Made by a program: the position numbers and the translations under genes. From Adiantum capillus-veneris (lineage: Eukaryota; Streptophyta; Polypodiopsida; Polypodiales; Pteridaceae): 64,000 nucleotides of DNA. The stretch covers positions 138,284,529-138,348,528 of the forward strand of contig CM043964.1 in NCBI GenBank assembly GCA_014529385.2, read 5' to 3'. The notes below the pieces were generated by a model. That model was given only the letters and a program-made list of their open reading frames with translations, ran no database searches and was not told the DNA's origin. Position 1 is the stretch's first letter, and every line of letters starts with the position of its first letter. Positions 45,127-54,883 of the stretch are shown here, in pieces.

Positions 45127-45747
45127 CTACTCTCCCCAATTAATTGGTCCCTTAGCTTTTGCTCTTGTGAGTACCAATGCTTCAGCTTCTTCCACTTGAG
45201 CACATTGGTAACAATCACAATACCATCCTTCTTCATGTTCCTTATGCTCAGCCTGATGTACTATGACTGGCTCTGGTTCCTGCTGCTCCTGAATGTCCAC
45301 CAAATTAACATTGGCCTGAGCTGTTTGATTATGATGTGGTTGTTTTTGCACTCCCTGTTGGTCTGCCTGACCAGGCCTCACAATGGGCATCCCTCTTTCT
45401 CCCCTGTGTCTAACCCATAATTCACAATTGAGACCAACCCAATGGTCTGGTGATCCACAATAGACACAAGGAATCACTCTGTCACCTCTTCTCTGATTAT
45501 TGTTTTGCTCTCTCCAAGGAGGTCTTGGAGGTCTTGGTGGTCTATTAAATGGTTGTATTTCTCTAAATGGAGCTACTTGATTTGCTGCAGCTTCACCTCT
45601 ACCTTTTCCTGTATTTGGCTGCTCCCTATTCCTGGGGTTAAACCAACACTTAGAGGTGGTATGTCCTTCTTTGTCACATATTTCACAATACAACTTAGCT
45701 TTGGGTGCCAACACTGAATAACCAATGCTCTTTAATTTACTCACCAA
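45127..45747 (-). pseudogene. gypsy gag, zinc-knuckle part
   Basis: Nucleocapsid-like end of gag with two CCHC-type motifs: CEICDKEGHTTSKC and CVYCGSPDHWVGLNC. Pro/Arg-rich sequence (RPPRPPRPPWREQ) lies between them, and a further Cys cluster (CDCYQC) follows. It would bind element RNA. Separated in frame from the capsid part by a TAG at 45757-45759. Confidence 0.85.
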
Positions 45748-45756
45748 TTCCCCTTC

Positions 45757-46765
45757 CTAAGTTGCTTTATCCTTTTTGGACTTCTTCTTTGTGCTTTTCT
45801 TCTTCTTCTTTGACTTTTCTTCAACATCACTTGACTCAGTGTCATCATCTGAATTAGCATCTTCATCAGTTTCATGGGCATCAGTGGAGTCTGACTGATC
45901 ATCAGAATCATCATCCTCTTTGGACCTGCTCTTCATTTTGGGTCTGCCAAGTCTTTTCTCCACTCTGACTGCTGTATCAACTAGTGCAGCAAAACCTGGA
46001 CCTATATCCACACTTGCCATAGCATTCTTTAAATCTTTCCTCAAACCTGTCAAAAAATATCCTGCCAACATCTCATCAATGGGCCTCTCATTGCCCTGAA
46101 GTCTCTCAACCAAAACTCTGAACTTTTGAGCAAAATCTTCAACCACCATATCCTTTTGTCTGATCACCCTGAGTTTCTTCAAAATGTCTGTAGGAGTCTT
46201 CTCCTTACTGAATCTCTGTAAAAAGGCTGCTTTCAAAGCATTATAGGTAGCAAAATGGGCTATACCATATTGGCTAAACCAACTCATGGCTTTGCCTTCT
46301 AATGTAGCTGCAAATTGCTCCATCTTTGTTTGGTCATTATGCAAGGCCTGATAACCACTAGCCTGCCACTTTGTTTCAAACTGGGCAGCATGACAGTCTG
46401 CATCTTCTTTCAACTTTCCTCTAAATTTGGTTGCTTTCACTGTAGGGTTTGGATGGGCCATGGGAGGATTTCTGGGTGGTCTCCTAGGTCTTTGTCTGAT
46501 AGCCCCCTGTAGTGGATAACTGAAGCCTTCTTCTTGTCCCTGCAGGTCTTCCTGTCAAGGCAAGTGCTCCAACAAATTGCCTCACGTGCCTCCCATATGC
46601 TCTCATAGAACCCTCAGCCCCTTGGTTCAATAACTCATGTTCACTGTCTCTCAACTCCTCCTCTCCATCAGAGGCATCATCATAATGAAAAGGATCAATA
46701 TCAAGGTTTCGTGCTCGCGCCCGTGCCCTCATATAATAAACTCTTCTCCTCTCTTGTTGTGACAT
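45757..46765 (-). pseudogene. gypsy gag, N-terminal and capsid part
   Basis: Starts at 46765 with MSQQERRRVYY, 41 nt after the 5' LTR, an unusually short leader. One frameshift near 46560 leads into the capsid-like retrotransposon gag domain: TKMEQFAATLEGKAMSWFSQ, ALKAAFLQRFSKEKTP and VEDFAQKFRVLVERL, then LAGYFLTGLRKDL. A Lys/Ser/Asp-rich tail ends in KKKKKSTKKKSKKDK. It forms the particle in which reverse transcription takes place. Confidence 0.85.
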
Positions 46766-46806
46766 ACATGATTTTCCACAGATTCACAACAGCAGGATCG
46801 CCAAAG

Positions 46807-47195
46807 TGTTGGGGTTCTTCAACACACACAGAACTTAGGTGTTGACAACATGTCACACACACTAAAGACAGAGTTAAACAAAGGCAAACACATTCAACTC
46901 ATCAGCATTTCAACATTCACCAAATTTCAACACAGCAGACTGAAGAACAAGCATTAATCATAGAGCAAGAGACTACACAGTTGATTCATCTTGGTCCAAA
47001 GATAACTTCCATTTCAGCCAAAATTACCTTCTCGCGTGAACCAGCACGACCTTTAAATAGGAACTTCTGGCAGTTATAACAGCTACATCCGATTTACCAA
47101 AATCCGACTTATCAAGACTCCGACTTACTAAGCGACTAGCTAAGAGTTGATTGACTAAACATAAGTACAAGTATTGATCTGGTGCAGGGTCAAAA
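46807..47195 (-). repeat. gypsy 5' LTR
   Basis: 389 bp; lacks three bases of the fourth 15-bp unit compared with the other LTR. On the reverse strand TATTTAAA (47052-47059) is a candidate TATA box; the other LTR reads TATTCAAA there. The sequence directly inside the element, TTTGGCGATCC, is a candidate primer site. Confidence 0.93.
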
Positions 47196-47200
47196 ACACT

Positions 47201-49016
47201 GTTACCCTCCCCAGCCTCATCACAATAGTAATCTCCCTTTATAATAGTTAAACTAAAGGTCAAGAGGGGTTAAGCCCACTAGAAAGCACTAGTACATTAC
47301 ACACAATGCTGCCTAAATTGAATTAAGAACCTAAAGTAACCATTGACAATTAGGAAGGCATTTCCCATGGTATTAAGAGAAGATCTCTAATGTCTATCTG
47401 GGTCAAACTAGCTTAGTGAGACTGCTTGATTCTTAAGCTTAGACAAGGGATTATGACAAGAAATTATATTGAATCTAATGTTTTACACTAACCAAATGTG
47501 TTGAATATTATGCTACCAATCACAGTTAAAGCAGACCAACATGGATGCTAAAAAGAAACAAGAGGCAATGATCATGGACAAGAAACACTTGTTCGGATTG
47601 ATGATCATGCTTGATTCCAAGTGTGACTAAACAAAGATTCAAAATCTCAACAACTATAATGCATTCCTGTACACACTAGAAAACACAAGGAATACGTCTA
47701 GGAGGCACATCAGTGGGAAGAGGCACCAACCTTTATTGAGCACAATCAAAATAATATAAGAACCCTAAACTAATTATTTGCACCTCCCTGGAGCATAAAG
47801 GGAATAGGATATTGAATAGATGGATGGGTAGCCCTAATTATCTGCACCCCCCTGGAGGGTAAAGGGAATAGGATATTGAATAGATGGATGGGTAGCCCTA
47901 ATTCTAAACCCCTATCCTCGTCATCATCAACAAGAAACATAAAGTCATCATCCATGAGACCACACGTGTCATCCGTGTGATCATGTAAATCTTCCTCATC
48001 ATTAGATACACATATGTTCACTAGGAATATCACTAGGTGTCTATAGTTATCTTGGTCAAAAGGGTAAGCTTGTGCAATCGGAGAGACGCTCTGTGACTAA
48101 GTAGGGATCAATCAAGGACAAGAAACATATCACCCATTCTAATTTCTCAAAATTTATCTCACATGCTAGTGTATCTACCAAATCCCATTCAGAGGCAAGC
48201 ACAGGGTAGACTATGTGAAACACTTGTGAAAAGTAAAGAGGGTACCTCTCACCCAAGGTAGGAGTGGATGACTCTAGCATACTAGCTATATTTGTACACA
48301 CAGATAGATGATGGTTAGTGTGCAAATATTATAAGGGTCGTGTCAAAAGGTCGTATCCTTGTGCATAATGTGTTTTTATGATTTTGGTTCATGTACTAGA
48401 ATTTGTAGGTTTTAAGCTTTTTGTTTGGTGGCTCTTTCTTTTACTTTTTTATTTTTGTTTTTCTTGAATATTGGGCTATATATATATACATTCCCTAAGA
48501 TTGGGAGATTGAGAGGTCAAGGAGGAAGGTTAAGAGGGGAGCAAGTGAATGATGGATGTTAGCAAACACTCCCCCCTTCCTTGGGTAGATCATACCTTTT
48601 GGAACGATGTCATCACCTTTTGAAACCAATTGTCCCACGTTGTTATGGGTGAAGATTTTGACCAATATTTTTTTACCGCCATAGGCATTTCATCTAGTTG
48701 CAAGGGTGGTAAGGTACTCTCTCATGATTTTACTTGCAACGTTGTTGTAGGTGGTGAAATTACAACAGGAGGTGCAAATTCTTTGTTGTTAGTATGGATA
48801 TTTACAATGGTAGGTGGAGGTTGTGTCAAAGCTTGTGTTATCGTATAAGAACTACATGAAGAGCAAGAAGATCATTAGGAAAAGGATGGGGTGTAGGAGG
48901 GCCTCTTTATTTATGATGAGCTTATGGAGGTGATTAATATTTTGACAAATAGGTATAAGCCATGTGTGCAAGAAGGATGGGTGTGTAAGAGATGTGTAAG
49001 AGTGGTCAAAAGATGC
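47201..49016. other. spacer between the two gypsy elements
   Basis: AT-rich, no convincing gene. It contains the 64-bp duplication at 47772-47899. Part of it (below 49017) may be the 3' LTR of the second gypsy, but its far end cannot be fixed because the partner LTR is outside the window. Confidence 0.45.
47772..47899. repeat. 64-bp tandem duplication
   Basis: Two adjacent 64-bp units (AATTAT.TGCACC to GTAGCCCT) with about five differences. Confidence 0.9.
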
Positions 49017-49017
49017 A

Positions 49018-49045
49018 CTTTGTCCCCCCAAAAGGAGGTGCACAA
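49018..49045 (-). promoter_or_regulatory. candidate polypurine tract and LTR start of second gypsy
   Basis: On the reverse strand CCTCCTTTTGGGGGGACAAAG leads into TGCATCTTTTGACC (LTR start at 49017 if correct). It lies about 240 bp after the TAA that ends the element's last reading frame. Supported by position and composition only. Confidence 0.35.
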
Positions 49046-49287
49046 TTTTATGATTTTCGGCCTTCCATAACTCCCATATACGATCTTCAATTTGAGTGGA
49101 GATCATAGATTTACAATCTACGCATCGAGCTCTTTCCATAGATATGCTACATGATATGGTTTTACCCACTAGATTTTAAATTCCATTTTGGGGGGAAACT
49201 TTAAATTCAAATAAACTAGTTGTTTTGCCTGTTTGAATTCAAAAATTGTCCTTTGATTACTTTCTTAATATAAAATGTTTGACTTCC

Positions 49288-50359
49288 TTAAACTGCCAAA
49301 TAATAAAGAGGTTCTGCTTCCAATAGCCGTTTACGAATCCAACGCAGTGTTTTCTTACATTTCTGTGTTTTAGCGTCAGAAATGGTCACTAAAGAAGCTT
49401 TAGGGACCCTCGGGAGGTGCACTATGTAATCATGTTAATGTATAACGTGAGTTCAAAAGGAGGAGGTTTAATATGCAAAAATTTTAGGCAATTAACAAAG
49501 ATACATTAAAACAAGGGGGTTTTATATTCAATTTTGAAAAAAAAAACACAAAATAAGGGGTCATTTTATTCATTCAAACATGTTAAAAGAGGGGTTTTTT
49601 TAATACCCCACGAATGCACGTTATATACGGGGTACTAAAAGGTGAACCCCCCGAGTAGGGACCCATTTGTATGTTTTCTTTGTTATATTACGATGGGTCT
49701 TGTGTGTCTCATGTTTTGTTTCAGCTACAAAAGTTGAAGCTCTAGAGGGCTGGGCCATAGGTACAGATGGTTCAACCACTTGCACATGCAATGTTTTGGG
49801 TTTTATTTCCTCAAGAGGTGATATCTCAGGGACTATCGCTTGAGTGGCAGGGCTAAGAGTTGGTTTCTATGTTATGACACTCACAGTCCTTCAATCAATA
49901 GTGCATTTGGTCACTATCATCCACTTGCGTCCTAGGTTTGTATTTCCTTCCATAGTCCCAACAGGCATGACCAAAAATTATTGAGCTACGACCCCCTTGT
50001 CATACAGAAGTGTGCTAGGTTCCAAAAACCGTAGTTTTTTTCTTGTTGATACCCTTAACTTGGATAGTACTCTCAGCTAGAGATGGCTTTCCTAACTGAC
50101 ACCATGCTCCATATGATAGAAAATTATATTTAGCACTCGTGTCTAATAAGGCGTTATATAGCACTTTTCCATAGGTGCTATTTAACTCAATAGGGTATCA
50201 TAGAGGTGTGCCAGAGTCCAACCAATCATCCTCTGTTTCAACGTGAAATGCATGTGTGACTCCAAAGTTGGCCGCTCGTTGGCGTCTAATACGTTGATGT
50301 CGCTCCTTAGCCTCAGCTTGAGCTTGTATCTTCTTCAATTTTACTTGTGCGTTGGCTGC
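49288..50359 (-). pseudogene. integrase-fused second retropepsin-like domain
   Basis: After a TAG at 50360 the integrase frame goes on in phase: a charged helix (QVKLKKIQAQAEAKERHQR), then DDWLDSG and a protease-like active-site region NALLDTSAKYNFLSYGAW (about 50150-50100). One frameshift later it continues with FLVMPVGTMEGNTNLGRKWM (about 49970-49910), which fits the second half of a retropepsin. A Pro-rich tail leads into KWVPKASLVTISD and ends at a clean TAA (49288) after LYYLAV. The small element 49409-49655 splits the tail at KWVP. The frame reads through if that insert and one target copy are ignored. DTSA replaces the usual DTGA or DSGA. An aspartic protease after integrase is unusual; the known one lies between gag and RT, and this element has that one too (54275). 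Confidence 0.65.
49409..49655. mobile_element. MITE with 8-bp target duplication
   Basis: 247 bp flanked by TAGGGACC on both sides (49401-49408, 49656-49663). The ends are inverted (CTCGGGAGGTGCAC and GTGAACCCCCCGAG), and an internal motif TATAACGTG lies inverted near each end. AT-rich, no ORF. 8-bp duplications fit hAT or related families. It resembles the element at 50820 in its ends and in the ACGTGAGTT motif. Confidence 0.85.
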
Positions 50360-50819
50360 CTATTTTTTATGGATGGCATGTAGCTCCTCTTGGCTTAAAG
50401 GATCATAGTATCTTTTAAATTTACTCCCCTTGAGAAATCCAATGGTTTCAACTCCATCGAGAGTTTCCACACAAGTGGTGCTTTGTGGGGTGATTTTGCA
50501 TACTCTATATGGTCCTTTTTTTGCATATTTTAACTTTTTCTTCTCATTACGCACTCCATACATAAGGATTATATCCCCAACCTTGATATCCTTGTTCTTT
50601 AAATGATGGTCAAACCATTTCTTTCTCCTATCTTTTTGCACAAGTGCATTTTGCACATCCAATTGCCTTTCTTCGTCTAACCTCTCAAGGATATATAAAT
50701 GCTCAATAAAGGGTTACCATCCCAACCTTCTTGTGAAGCTACCTGCAGACGAGGAATTACAAACTCCCATGGCATAACTGCTTCTTGGCCATATATCATT
50801 TTGAATGGTGTACAATTAA
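50360..50819 (-). pseudogene. second gypsy integrase, C-terminal part
   Basis: Continues the integrase after the MITE: TPFKMIYGQEAVMPWEF and RLQVASQEGWDG (50810-50710), then DVQNALVQKDRRKKWFDHHL and KVGDIILMYGVRN, with KYAKKGPYRVCKI (GPF/Y-type end). The frame reaches a TAG at 50360 but the extension follows in phase. Confidence 0.82.
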
Positions 50820-51037
50820 CCCGGGACGGTCACTTTTTAGAATGTGTATGATATCACGTGAGTTAACCGGAGAGGATTATTAAAAGACCAAAATGTATAA
50901 AAATGTATACATACAGAGGGGGGTGGAGGTTTTTTAAATAGGCTCACAGTGTAAGTATAGTATGTATATTGGGGTATTATTAATTACCTCTTGAACGCAC
51001 GTGATATAGGGGTCTTTTGATAAGTGACTGCCTCGGG
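50820..51037. mobile_element. MITE with 8-bp target duplication inside integrase
   Basis: 218 bp flanked by ACAATTAA (50812-50819, 51038-51045). The ends CCCGGGACGGTCACTT and AAGTGACTGCCTCGGG are inverted with three mismatches in 16. GATATCACGTGAGTT and ACGCACGTGATAT are a second inverted pair further in. No ORF. It interrupts the integrase after the catalytic Glu region. Confidence 0.87.
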
Positions 51038-51045
51038 ACAATTAA

Positions 51046-51670
51046 TAGCCACTTTGTAAGCAGTACAATACTAGCCCATAGAGCTGATGTCAGCTTCAAA
51101 TCCCAATCTGTGCAATGAGCTTCCACTGTTTGGGTCAAGATAGAAATTAAGGTCTTGTTAGTGCTCTCAGCTTGGCCATTTGCTTGTGGATAATAAAGTG
51201 TAGACTTATGGTGGGGTTTTATTAAATTTTATCATGAGTTCCTTTATGACTCCATTTATAAAATGAGTACCATTGTCACTCACAATCTCAAAGGGATAGC
51301 CAAATCTTGTAACAATGTTCTCAAAGAGAAACTTAGCAGTTGACCTTGCATCAGCCTTGCATGTTGCCTTGGCGTCCTCTCACTTTGTCACATAGTCAGT
51401 GGCAACAATAATATATCCAGATTGAGTGTTACGAGCTACAGGACTGATTGGGCCTACAAAGTTTAAACCCCATTTTTCAAATGGTTGAGTCACTTTAATA
51501 GGATGTAAGGGCATCTTATCCTTTTGTTGTATGATCTTGTAGCGTTGGCATTTGTCACACCCTTTTGCAAAAAGTGATGCATCCTTGAATAAGGTAGGCC
51601 ACCAATAGCCTAATTGCAACACCTTTTTAGCAATTAGTTCTCCTGGAAAATGTCCTCTGGCTATACCCAT
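51046..51670 (-). pseudogene. second gypsy integrase, zinc domain and catalytic core
   Basis: The zinc domain shows ARGHFPGELIAKK and GCDKCQRYK. The core begins WGLNFVGPISP, where the first catalytic Asp (usually WGLDFVGP) is Asn. VSDNGTHF carries the second Asp and, in shifted frame, NGQAEST the Glu. The frame breaks after DYVTK at 51380. Ends at the MITE. Confidence 0.82.
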
Positions 51671-51781
51671 GTGGGCTTCTTGCAGTATGTATAAATACTC
51701 ATCCTCATGAGCACAACGTCTAAGAATGTTTTCCTTCCCTAGCTTGTAGAGAGTTCATGCAATTAGAGAATAAGGTTCACG

Positions 51782-52400
51782 TTACTTTAACAATTTGTGA
51801 GCTATATATTTACAAAGATCTTTGGGTGGAAAACCATTAACTAAAAAGTTCACAATCTTCTCACTCCATTCAAGCATGGTCTCTACTAGGAACAGGGAAG
51901 TATCAAGCAATTCATCATCGTTTCCAGTAGGGGCTTCACCATTGGGTATGCAAGACAAATGATCTGCCATGACATGTCTTTTACCAGGTCTCACCACAAC
52001 GGTAAAATCAAACTCACAAAGAATTAACAACCATTGTGTAATTATTCCCGTGGAACAAGGTTTATTCACTAGATACAACAATGCTTGATGATCAACATAG
52101 AAAATAAACTTGTTGGCAAGAAGGTAGTAGTGAAATTTCTTTACTTCATAAATCATAGATAAACCTTCTTGCTTTGTAGTGGTGTAGTTCCTCTCAGCAT
52201 CATTCAATTGTTGACGACTTGCAAAGCTAATGGGGTAGTCCAATTTATGTTCTCCTGGTTGAGCTAGAACACACCCAATAGCAAAGTTCGATGCATCAAT
52301 ATGCACATGGAAAATTACATTCCAATCGACCACTTGTAGAATGGGAGCACTTGTCAAGGCCTTTTTTAATAACTCATAAGCATGTCACACTCCGCTGTCC
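51782..52400 (-). pseudogene. second gypsy RNase H
   Basis: APILQVVDWNVIFHVHIDAS opens the domain, followed by IGCVLAQPGEHKLDYPISFA, NYTTTKQEGLSMIYEVKKFH and FYVDHQALLYLVNK. The tail AHKLLK is followed by a short gap to integrase. A long frame without internal stop, the best preserved part of this element. Confidence 0.87.
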
Positions 52401-53458
52401 AGTGGAACTCAATAAGAAGCTTGTACAATGGACGAGCTATCTTGGCAAAGTTTAAAATAAACCGCCAGTAATAACCAACATGGCCCATGAACCTTTGAAC
52501 CCCCTTATAGTTTGTAGGTAGTGGCAAATCGAAAATGGCTTTAATTTTCTCTCATCTGTGGAAATCCCATTTTTGGACACTATATGTCATAAAATGACTC
52601 CATGTTTAACCCAAACTTGGCATTTGAAAGGGTTTAAGGAAATGCGATACAATTTCCACTTTTCAAAACACTTTTCATAAACATGATAGATGTTATTTCC
52701 AAGAAGAATAAACACAAAGGTCATCTAAGAAGGCTTTGTAAAACTCCCTCAAATATTCTCTAAAAGTAGTGTTTATTAATCTTTGGAAGGTAGCAAGGAC
52801 ATTGGTTAAGCCAAAAGCCATAACACGAAATGCGAACAATCCAAGTTTGATTATAAAAGCAATTTTAGCTTGGTCCTCTAGTGAAATTGTGATTTGATTG
52901 TATCCAGAGTACCCATCTAAAAAGTTATAAGCTTCCTTCCCTGTGACTCTTTCAAGCACATGTTCTGAATATGGCAAGGGATAATGGTCTCTCCTAGTGG
53001 CGGCATTGACATTCTTGAGATCCACGCACACTCTAAGTTTCCCACTCTTTTTTGTCACGATAACTATTGGAGACACCCATTCTGAGTGCTCAATAGGGTA
53101 TATGAATCCTCATTTAACAAGCTTTTCACTCTCTTCTTGAACAATCTTTGCATACTTAGGATTCCCTGGGTAGGGTCGTTGCTAGACTGGTTTAGCCATG
53201 CTATTTCATGGGGAATGTGTGTTGCACCATGGAAGGTGAAACACCTTTAATATCATGACATGTCCAAGAAAATATATCCTTGAATTCCTTGAGAAGCCCC
53301 TTAAGTACATATTCCTCAGTCTGTGTTAGATCTTGGGCAATGAAAACACGTTTGGACTCCTCACTTGGGTCTGCTAACTCTATTTTCTTAATTATCATTG
53401 GACCATCATAGACTCCATTACTTCCAATGATAGGTGTTCTCTGGGCCTTTGTATACAC
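52401..53458 (-). pseudogene. second gypsy reverse transcriptase
   Basis: N-terminal part FKDIFSWTCHDIKGVSPSMV (53270-53210), then SPIVIVTKKSGKLRVCVD, RRDHYPLPYSEHVLERV, FLDGYSGYNQITISLEDQAK and the active site AFLDDLCVYS, which keeps both Asp. The thumb region (52400-52690) is in other frames with stops. Synthesises element cDNA when intact. Confidence 0.87.
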
Positions 53459-54274
53459 AACCTCATGCTCCTCCGTAGTGTAGGATTTGAAATTCTCAGG
53501 TGGAGGATGTAAATTTCTGGGGTCTTGTCATTGTGTGGCTGTGATTTCTCTTCTGCTTCCTTTTGTTGTTGAACTAACTTATGATTTTTTCGTCTCCTTA
53601 GAATATGGCTCAACTTTGGCTTCTCTGTATCCTCTGGTTGTGAAATGTCAATGGGTTGTGGATTGCACCACATGATGCTTTGAATGTATTCTCCCCAATT
53701 ATCTACCAACTTTCGATGAGCATCACATGCCCCTATATAATTAATCCATTCAACGGTGTATTTCTTTTCATTTATCCTAGCACGCACATTTTCTCAATAT
53801 CATCGCCTCTTATATTGCTTACTCCTCTTGTCTTTTTTTATTTACGACCTTCCTCCACTGAAGAGTCACTAGATGAATCGCTACTTGTGTCTTCTCCTTT
53901 CCCGGATAGATAGTCTAGGATACCACTGGGTCTTGAATGGTTTGTCCCCACATTTGCACCAAGATTTAACTCGGATTCTTCATCCTCATAGTCAATCTCA
54001 CTCAATTGATGATTTTGACTCCAAATCGTGTGGGCTATAGTCTTTTGAGACGCTACTGGTTCCAATGTCAGTTAAACCTTCATCTGGCAGGTCATCAAAA
54101 GCTATATGCATTGCTCTTATCATGTTTAAAGGTATGAGTGGTGGCATCTCATCCCCCTCAGGTGTTACCCAATTTGTCCCCCTATTTCCCCAAGTGTCTA
54201 TGGTTGCTGCTAGGTGAACCCAATCTACATTGTCAGACTCAGTCATCCCAGGTAGAACATAATATAAGGAGAAT
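53459..54274 (-). pseudogene. second gypsy protease-RT linker
   Basis: Coding-like but without a known fold: VEWINYIGACDAHRKLVDNW (53760-53700), an Asp/Ser-rich part (EDTSSDSSSDSSVEEG, about 53850) and LAATIDTWGNRGTNWVTPEG (54220-54150). In related plant gypsy elements a long linker lies at this place. At least two frame changes. Confidence 0.6.
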
Positions 54275-54658
54275 CTATTTCTTAGAGGATGTGATTGACT
54301 GGTTACAAGATGAACTCGAATGAAAAAATCTTGGAACTGCAAGTAGACATGGTTTTTTTGCTTCCCTCATGATGAAAGGACGTCTTAAGATCATCTCATA
54401 TGACATAATGTGTTTGGAAAAATCCATAACAATGAAGGTATGCCTTATTTTTTGTCCAGAGACCTTGATCTTGAGATCTTCTAGCATCCCAATAGGTTTA
54501 ACTATAGTCCCATTGGCCATCTTTACCACTATGTTTGTAGTCCCAAGGTGAGATCTTCCCATAGATTCCCAACAATTCTTAGTTACAATGCTAGCCCCAG
54601 CACCACCATCAAGGATTCCCTTCATAGTTAATCCCTTGGTAGTGATTGGTATGGTCGT
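54275..54658 (-). pseudogene. second gypsy aspartic protease
   Basis: Retropepsin with the active site GILDGGAGASIVTKNCWESM, then GMLEDLKIKVSGQKIRHTF and the ending YEMILRRPFIMRE (usually ILGRPFL). It is cut at its N-terminal side by the copia element at 54659. The upstream coding sequence resumes at 60162 in the same phase. Confidence 0.85.
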
Positions 54659-54863
54659 TGTTGGGGTGGTAAAGCCCAATGTGCCGCGCCTGAGTCTCGG
54701 GCGGCCGAAGACTAACCGAGAATTAACACTGACCATTCATTCTATACAAAAGAATAAGGACTCATAACCCTAACACTATTGTTTTTGGAGTCCACCCAAA
54801 CCTGTGTCTCCTCTCTTCTCCATTGATGCACACACACACACACCCTCTTGCATGCACTCTTCA
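54659..54863 (+). repeat. copia 5' LTR
   Basis: 205 bp, containing a short (CA)n near its right end, which accounts for the 2-bp length difference from the other LTR. Confidence 0.93.
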
Positions 54864-54865
54864 AC

Positions 54866-54883
54866 TGGTATCAGAGCTCAGGG
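54866..54883 (+). promoter_or_regulatory. copia primer-binding site
   Basis: TGGTATCAGAGCTCAGGG, tRNA-Met type, two bases after the LTR. Confidence 0.9.

Larger units (their letters stand above)
33744..47195 (-). mobile_element. Ty3-gypsy LTR retrotransposon with both LTRs and a nested element
   Basis: Direct repeats of 392 bp (33744-34135) and 389 bp (46807-47195) flank gag, protease, RT, RNase H and integrase on the reverse strand. The 5 bases ACACT lie just outside each LTR (33739-33743 and 47196-47200). Domain order RT-RH-INT marks it as gypsy. The protease motif LLDGGSWVNIL and the absence of a chromodomain point to the non-chromovirus group. Without the nested element (37844-43248 and its duplicated target) it is about 8.0 kb. 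By hand, the LTRs differ at 9 positions plus one 3-bp gap (about 2.3%), suggesting a fairly recent insertion. At least 13 in-frame stops and several frameshifts make it non-autonomous now. Confidence 0.93.

Noticed and set aside
44118-45420. Forward-strand frames opposite the gypsy protease and gag
   Set aside because: They are antisense shadows of the reverse-strand polyprotein, whose motifs are unmistakable.
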